Below, piece by piece: positions 59,388 to 64,000 of a DNA stretch of 64,000 nucleotides. The notes beneath the pieces were generated by a model. That model was not told the origin of the DNA, ran no database searches, and was given only the letters and a program-made list of their open reading frames with translations. Source of the stretch: Fredinandcohnia onubensis (GTDB lineage: Bacteria; Bacillota; Bacilli; Bacillales; Bacillaceae_L). Location of the stretch: contig NZ_JAPSKV010000007.1 in the NCBI RefSeq assembly GCF_031181385.1, positions 62,001 through 126,000 of the forward strand, written 5' to 3'. The translations under genes and the position numbers were made by a program. How positions within the stretch are numbered: position 1 is the stretch's first letter; every line of letters begins with the position of its first letter.

Positions 59388-60722
59388 TTACTGACCAAGC
59401 TCTCTTTTGGCAGCATTTTCTGCATTTTTTAAGCCTTCTTCAACAGAAATCTCACCAAGCAATACTCGGTCAAGCTCTTTTGCAACTGCATTTTTTAATG
59501 CATAAGCTCCTTTAATACGAGGATCATAGAAACCAGCATCAAATTGTTGTTCACCTACGCCATATTCCGGTTTTTCTGCAGTGTATGCTTTCCATTCTTC
59601 GCTTTCTAAAGCAGAATAACGAATAGGCAGGTAACCAGATTGCATTGCCCAGTAAGTTGTATTCTCAGTGTTAATTAAGAATTTAATATATTCCCAAGCA
59701 GCAAATTTTTCTTCATCTGTAGCAGATGCGAAGACAGATACGTTTGTTCCTGCAAATGGAGTTGCTGCTTTTTCACCTTTGGGTAATACTGTTGCCGCCC
59801 AATTTATTCCGTTTTCTTCAGCAGGTGCAGCGACATAAGGGATTCCAGCAGAAGACCCAATATAAAGTCCTACATCCCCACGTGCAAATGGTTCAGACAT
59901 ATATCCATCTTCACCAGCTGTACGTGCAATACCATCTTCAATCATTCCGTAAACAAATTCCAATGCTTTTTTTCCTTCAGGGGAATTCATCATAAATTTC
60001 TCTGATTCTTCATCAAAATAGACACCACCAGCTTGATGAACCCACTGGTTAAACTCTAGTGTTACAGAGTTTTCTAAGCCGAGCCCGATCACATTCTTTC
60101 CATCTTTTTCGCCTGTTAATTTTTCAGCTACTGTATAAAGCTCGTCCCAAGTAGTTGGAGGTTCAACACCAGCTTCCTCTAAATAATCCACATTGTAGAA
60201 CAAGATACGAGTACTTTTGTTAAAAGGCATTCCATAATATTTACCATCCCAAACATTCATTTCACGGAAAACCTCGACGATATCATTCAATTCATCATCA
60301 CTGAAACCAACTTCAGGATGAGTTACATAAGGAGTTAAGTCTGCTACTAGATCATTTTCTAAATACTCAGTAATCCAGTCTTCATAAGCTTGAGTTAAAA
60401 CAGGAAGATTCTTCGCTTTCGCTGCAGCCATATTTTTAGTAGACAAGTCACCATAGCTACCCTGATTTACTAATTTAACAGTAATCATTTCTTGAGATTC
60501 GTTAAAATCATTGGTGATTTTTTCTAATGCTTTCTCGTGTCCACCACTCATAGCATGCCAGAATTCAATTTCAACTGCTTTATCTAATGAAGTTACAAGA
60601 CCATCTGTGGTATTTTTATTTTCGGCTTCTTTGCTATCTGTGTTTGTTTTTTCTCCACTGCTACATGCCACTAATGTCACCACTAATATTGTAAAAAGCA
60701 TTGTTAGTAAGAATTTTTTCAA
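59388..60722 (-). CDS. ABC transporter substrate-binding lipoprotein (UgpB-like)
   Basis: Lipobox VTLVACSSGEK; EIEFWHAMSGGHEKALEKITNDFNESQ. Confidence 0.9.
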   Translation of the reverse strand: MKKFLLTMLFTILVVTLVACSSGEKTNTDSKEAENKNTTDGLVTSLDKAVEIEFWHAMSGGHEKALEKITNDFNESQEMITVKLVNQGSYGDLSTKNMAAAKAKNLPVLTQAYEDWITEYLENDLVADLTPYVTHPEVGFSDDELNDIVEVFREMNVWDGKYYGMPFNKSTRILFYNVDYLEEAGVEPPTTWDELYTVAEKLTGEKDGKNVIGLGLENSVTLEFNQWVHQAGGVYFDEESEKFMMNSPEGKKALEFVYGMIEDGIARTAGEDGYMSEPFARGDVGLYIGSSAGIPYVAAPAEENGINWAATVLPKGEKAATPFAGTNVSVFASATDEEKFAAWEYIKFLINTENTTYWAMQSGYLPIRYSALESEEWKAYTAEKPEYGVGEQQFDAGFYDPRIKGAYALKNAVAKELDRVLLGEISVEEGLKNAENAAKRELGQ

Positions 60723-60836
60723 AGTAGTTTCCTCCTATAAATCAACATAATATTTTTTATTGAGATGAATTTTTGTGGAGCCAATGTTAGATGACTAGAT
60801 TTTGTGAGTATCACCTCCTTAAAGAATGAGACCTGG

Positions 60837-61682
60837 TTAACCTTTGATACCAGCTTTCGCAACACCTTCAATAATGTACTTCTGTAGGATGATATAAAGG
60901 ATAATCATAGGTAGAATAATCATGGTCGATGCAGCCATTAATAATTCATAAATCGTACCTGCTTCTGTACTAAAGGAGGTAAGTCCAACAGGAAGAGTTC
61001 TCATTTCTTTTGATTGAGTCACAATTAAAGGCCATAGAAATGCATTCCAGCTACCGATTGCTTTTAATAATATAATGGTAATGAGTGCGGGTTTCGCTAA
61101 TGGCACCATAATCGTCCACAGAAATCGAAAATCACGGCAGCCATCAATTTTTGCAGCATAAGACAATTCTTTTGGTATTCCCAAAAAGAATTGTCGCAAT
61201 AAAAAGATCGAGAAGATACTAGCAAGCCATGGAACAATTAATGCTTCATATTGGTCAATCCAACCGAGATTCGATAGGGTTACATAGTTTGGAATTAACA
61301 AAACTTCCCCTGGAACCATCATGGTCCCTAGTAATATGGCAAATATAAAATCACGTCCATAAAAACTCACCCGTGAAAATGCATAGGCTGCAAGGATCGT
61401 CGTTAGTAACTCCCCAATTGTTGATAGTATTGTTACTATGACACTATTGATGAAATATTTAACAAAAGGTGCCATCTTAAAGGCTTCTGCATAGTTCTCC
61501 CACTTGAAGTTCTCTGGAATCCAAATAGGAGGCATTGATGTTACTTCACCGGAAGACTTTAAGGATGTACTAAGCATCCAAATAAAAGGCAATAGCATTA
61601 ATAAGCTTCCAAGAATCAATATGAGATAGATAAAACCTTTAGAAAATGCTGCTTTTTCCTGCATCTTTCTTTCCCCCTCCAA
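60837..61682 (-). CDS. ABC transporter permease (UgpE-like)
   Basis: EAA-type loop ELSYAAKIDGCRDFRFLWTIMVPLAKPAL. Confidence 0.92.
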   Translation of the reverse strand: MEGERKMQEKAAFSKGFIYLILILGSLLMLLPFIWMLSTSLKSSGEVTSMPPIWIPENFKWENYAEAFKMAPFVKYFINSVIVTILSTIGELLTTILAAYAFSRVSFYGRDFIFAILLGTMMVPGEVLLIPNYVTLSNLGWIDQYEALIVPWLASIFSIFLLRQFFLGIPKELSYAAKIDGCRDFRFLWTIMVPLAKPALITIILLKAIGSWNAFLWPLIVTQSKEMRTLPVGLTSFSTEAGTIYELLMAASTMIILPMIILYIILQKYIIEGVAKAGIKG

Positions 61683-62573
61683 TCAGTAAGTCACCCTGCG
61701 TTTTCCAATGTATAATTGGATAAGGGTAAAGATGAATATGATGATAAATAAAACATAGGCAGCTGCAGAGGCAATACCAAATTCCCACTCGTTATAAAAC
61801 TTTTCATAAATATAATAAACGAGCGTTTGAGCGCTATAAGCTGGACCGGGTTTACCATCAAACAAAGCAAAGATTTCATCGAATACTTTAAAGTTATTAA
61901 TAATAGCCACAATCGAAACAAAGAATGTTGTGGGTGATAAGAGTGGCACAGTAATATGTAAAAATCGTTTAAAAGGTTTGGCACCATCAATCTGTGCTGC
62001 TAAATAATATTGCTTGTCTATATTCTGTAAGCCTGCTAAGAATATAATGATGTTATAACCTAATCCTTTCCAAATACTCATGATGATCAGAGCTGGCATT
62101 GCCCACTGCGGATCCGTTAACCATTTAATCGGTTCGATGCCGAAGAAACTAAGAAAATAGTTCATTAACCCATATTCTGTATGGTAGATCCAGCGCCAAA
62201 CGATAGAGACGGCTACTACTGAGGTAACAAATGGAATAAAGTATATAGATCGAAATAAACCCTTTAATTTAATATTTGAGTTTAATAGAATAGCAATTCC
62301 AAGTGAAATTAATATAGATAGAGGAACTACACCAAGAACGAAAATAAAGGTGTTTTTGATAGCTACCCAAAATTCCTCATCCTGAAAAATATAGGTGAAA
62401 TTAGCAAACCCATATTCTTTTACAACGTCATTAAAGTAGTCATAGTCTGTATAAAAGCTCATTAAAAAGGATTTAATGATCGGATAAAAGTTGAATACAG
62501 CTAATATGATAAGTGCGGGTGCTAAGTATAAGAGAGCTTTTAATGTACTAGATAATGTTGGTTTTTGATTCAA
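61683..62573 (-). CDS. ABC transporter permease (UgpA-like)
   Basis: EAA-type loop QYYLAAQIDGAKPFKRFLHITVPLLSPTT. Confidence 0.92.
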   Translation of the reverse strand: MNQKPTLSSTLKALLYLAPALIILAVFNFYPIIKSFLMSFYTDYDYFNDVVKEYGFANFTYIFQDEEFWVAIKNTFIFVLGVVPLSILISLGIAILLNSNIKLKGLFRSIYFIPFVTSVVAVSIVWRWIYHTEYGLMNYFLSFFGIEPIKWLTDPQWAMPALIIMSIWKGLGYNIIIFLAGLQNIDKQYYLAAQIDGAKPFKRFLHITVPLLSPTTFFVSIVAIINNFKVFDEIFALFDGKPGPAYSAQTLVYYIYEKFYNEWEFGIASAAAYVLFIIIFIFTLIQLYIGKRRVTY

Positions 62574-63678
62574 CCAAAAGCCCTCCTTGTAACTTATTTA
62601 CGTTCAGATTCACTTCAGATTGAGCATCAAATAAATGAAATCTGTTGTTTCGAACGGATAACTCCACATGGTCACCAGGCTGAACCTCAACCTCCGGGCT
62701 AACTAATGCTCGGATGGTGTGTTCACCTATAGTTGCACTTAATAATGTATCTCGTCCAATCCGCTCAACCATTTCTACTTTTGCTTTCAGAGAAAAAGTC
62801 GCGTTATGATCCGTGATTGTCCAATCTTCGGCACGTACACCTAGAATCATTTTGCTTGATGTAGAAAATTCTGTATTAAAAGGCAGGTCAATTGTAAAAG
62901 ACTCGTCCGATTTATCAACCGTAAAAACGGATTGTTCCTGATTATATGAAACTTGAATAATATTAATAGGTGGGCTTCCCATAAACTTTCCAACAAAGGC
63001 ATTGACCGGATGATCATACATTTCTTGTGGTGGACTATACTGCTGATATTTTCCGTCCTTCATTAATAAAATTCTGTCGGAGATGCTCATGGCTTCTTCC
63101 TGGTCATGAGTAACGAAAATCGTTGTTATACCGACTTCCTGCTGTATCCGACGAATTTCTTCACGCATTTCTAAACGTAAGCGTGCGTCTAGATTTGAAA
63201 GAGGCTCATCCAAAAGTAATAATGATGGCTTTTTAACAAGAGCACGTGCTATCGCAACACGTTGTTGCTGTCCACCAGAAAGTTGTTTTGGTTTACGGTC
63301 AAGTAGATGATCAATTTGAACAAGCTTTGCCATTTCAATGGCTCTTTCTTCAGCTTCTTTTTTTGGTATTTTAGTCATTTTTAAAGGAAACATGATATTT
63401 TTAAGCACCGTCATATGTGGATAAAGTGCATAGTTTTGGAAAACCATGCCAATTCCTCGGTTTTCTGGTTCAATGTTATTTACTAATTTATCACCGAAAT
63501 ATAACTCACCCGAAGTTGGCTTATATAAACCTGCTAACATGAATAATGTTGTACTTTTACCGCATCCACTAGGTCCAAGAAGACAAACGAGTTCACCTTC
63601 ATTAATTGTGACATTTAAATTATCAACCGCGGTCACATCATCAAATTTCATGGATATATCTTTTAACTTTAGTTTCAA
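62548..63678 (-). CDS. ABC transporter ATP-binding protein (UgpC/MalK-like)
   Basis: GPSGCGKSTTLFMLAGL; LSGGQQQRVAIARALVKKPSLLLLDEPLSNLD; C-terminal TOBE-like region. Confidence 0.94.
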   Translation of the reverse strand: MKLKLKDISMKFDDVTAVDNLNVTINEGELVCLLGPSGCGKSTTLFMLAGLYKPTSGELYFGDKLVNNIEPENRGIGMVFQNYALYPHMTVLKNIMFPLKMTKIPKKEAEERAIEMAKLVQIDHLLDRKPKQLSGGQQQRVAIARALVKKPSLLLLDEPLSNLDARLRLEMREEIRRIQQEVGITTIFVTHDQEEAMSISDRILLMKDGKYQQYSPPQEMYDHPVNAFVGKFMGSPPINIIQVSYNQEQSVFTVDKSDESFTIDLPFNTEFSTSSKMILGVRAEDWTITDHNATFSLKAKVEMVERIGRDTLLSATIGEHTIRALVSPEVEVQPGDHVELSVRNNRFHLFDAQSEVNLNVNKLQGGLLVESKTNII

Positions 63679-63854
63679 GGTGAAACCTCCCCAATAAAAT
63701 GTAATACCAAAGTCAACATTTCCATTTTATAGGTATTTTTTTAATCCCTTGTAAATAATTTGTAAAATAATAGTATGTAATCTTAATATTGCAGCTATTC
63801 AAGATGAGCTAAGTGAACAATAGAATTTGTAAAATACGTGAAAATGCGTGATTT

Positions 63855-63929
63855 TGTCTGAAGTCGAGCTAACTTCAGACAAGCAAGAGGAGAAACCGCG
63901 AGACTGTGTCTAAAGCCGAGCTAACTTCG
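63855..63929. repeat. Two-unit 52-bp repeat with inverted arms TGTCTGAAGT...ACTTCAGACA
   Basis: TGTCTGAAGTCGAGCTAACTTC at 63855 and TGTCTAAAGCCGAGCTAACTTC at 63907 (52 bp apart). Confidence 0.85.
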
Positions 63930-64000
63930 TTCGTTGTTTTCCAGTATCCCCTTCGCCCAAAATACAACTTTTGAACATTTAGTGAAATATATTTGACAAT

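Noticed and set aside
1-64000. tRNA/rRNA genes or transposons
   Set aside because: No tRNA-like clover sequences, rRNA segments or transposase ORFs were recognised by reading; a tRNAscan/IS search was not possible.

Overview
This is a 64 kb Bacillaceae-type chromosomal segment with ordinary core genes: a SpoVB-like flippase, an ABC-F protein, HelD, a liaIHFSR-like operon, pflBA, asnB-gltBD-dapL-dapF-glnA, an abgTAB-like operon and a ugp-like ABC operon. No rRNA, tRNA, CRISPR array or phage block was recognised.

Two items stand out as possibly undescribed.
(1) A compact minus-strand operon (about 22434 to 18651) encodes an HD-GYP receptor, an unannotated 25-aa peptide (MIIKKLKKIKATCWWCAFLPGGPRG, 21190..21267), a membrane protease with a PqqD/RRE-like N-terminus and an HExxH motif, and a histidine kinase. 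The kinase and the HD-GYP protein share the same N-terminal multi-TM sensor domain. This looks like a self-contained peptide maturation and sensing system.
(2) Five intergenic arrays of unrelated sequence share one architecture: inverted-repeat units tandemly repeated every 52-53 bp, close to five B-DNA turns. They lie near 1464, 27100, 38500, 55375 and 63855. The largest has 16 units at a 53 bp period.

Other notable items are an HTH protein fused to a degenerate F1-ATPase beta-like domain, a Cys-rich MarR / ArsP-like permease / CC-miniprotein operon, near-identical hairpin leaders around two MpsC/DUF2294 paralogues, a 40-bp element shared upstream of gltB and asnB, and GGGACAGGT/GGGACGGTTC REP-like elements. 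All calls were made by reading sequence only; no database search was run.
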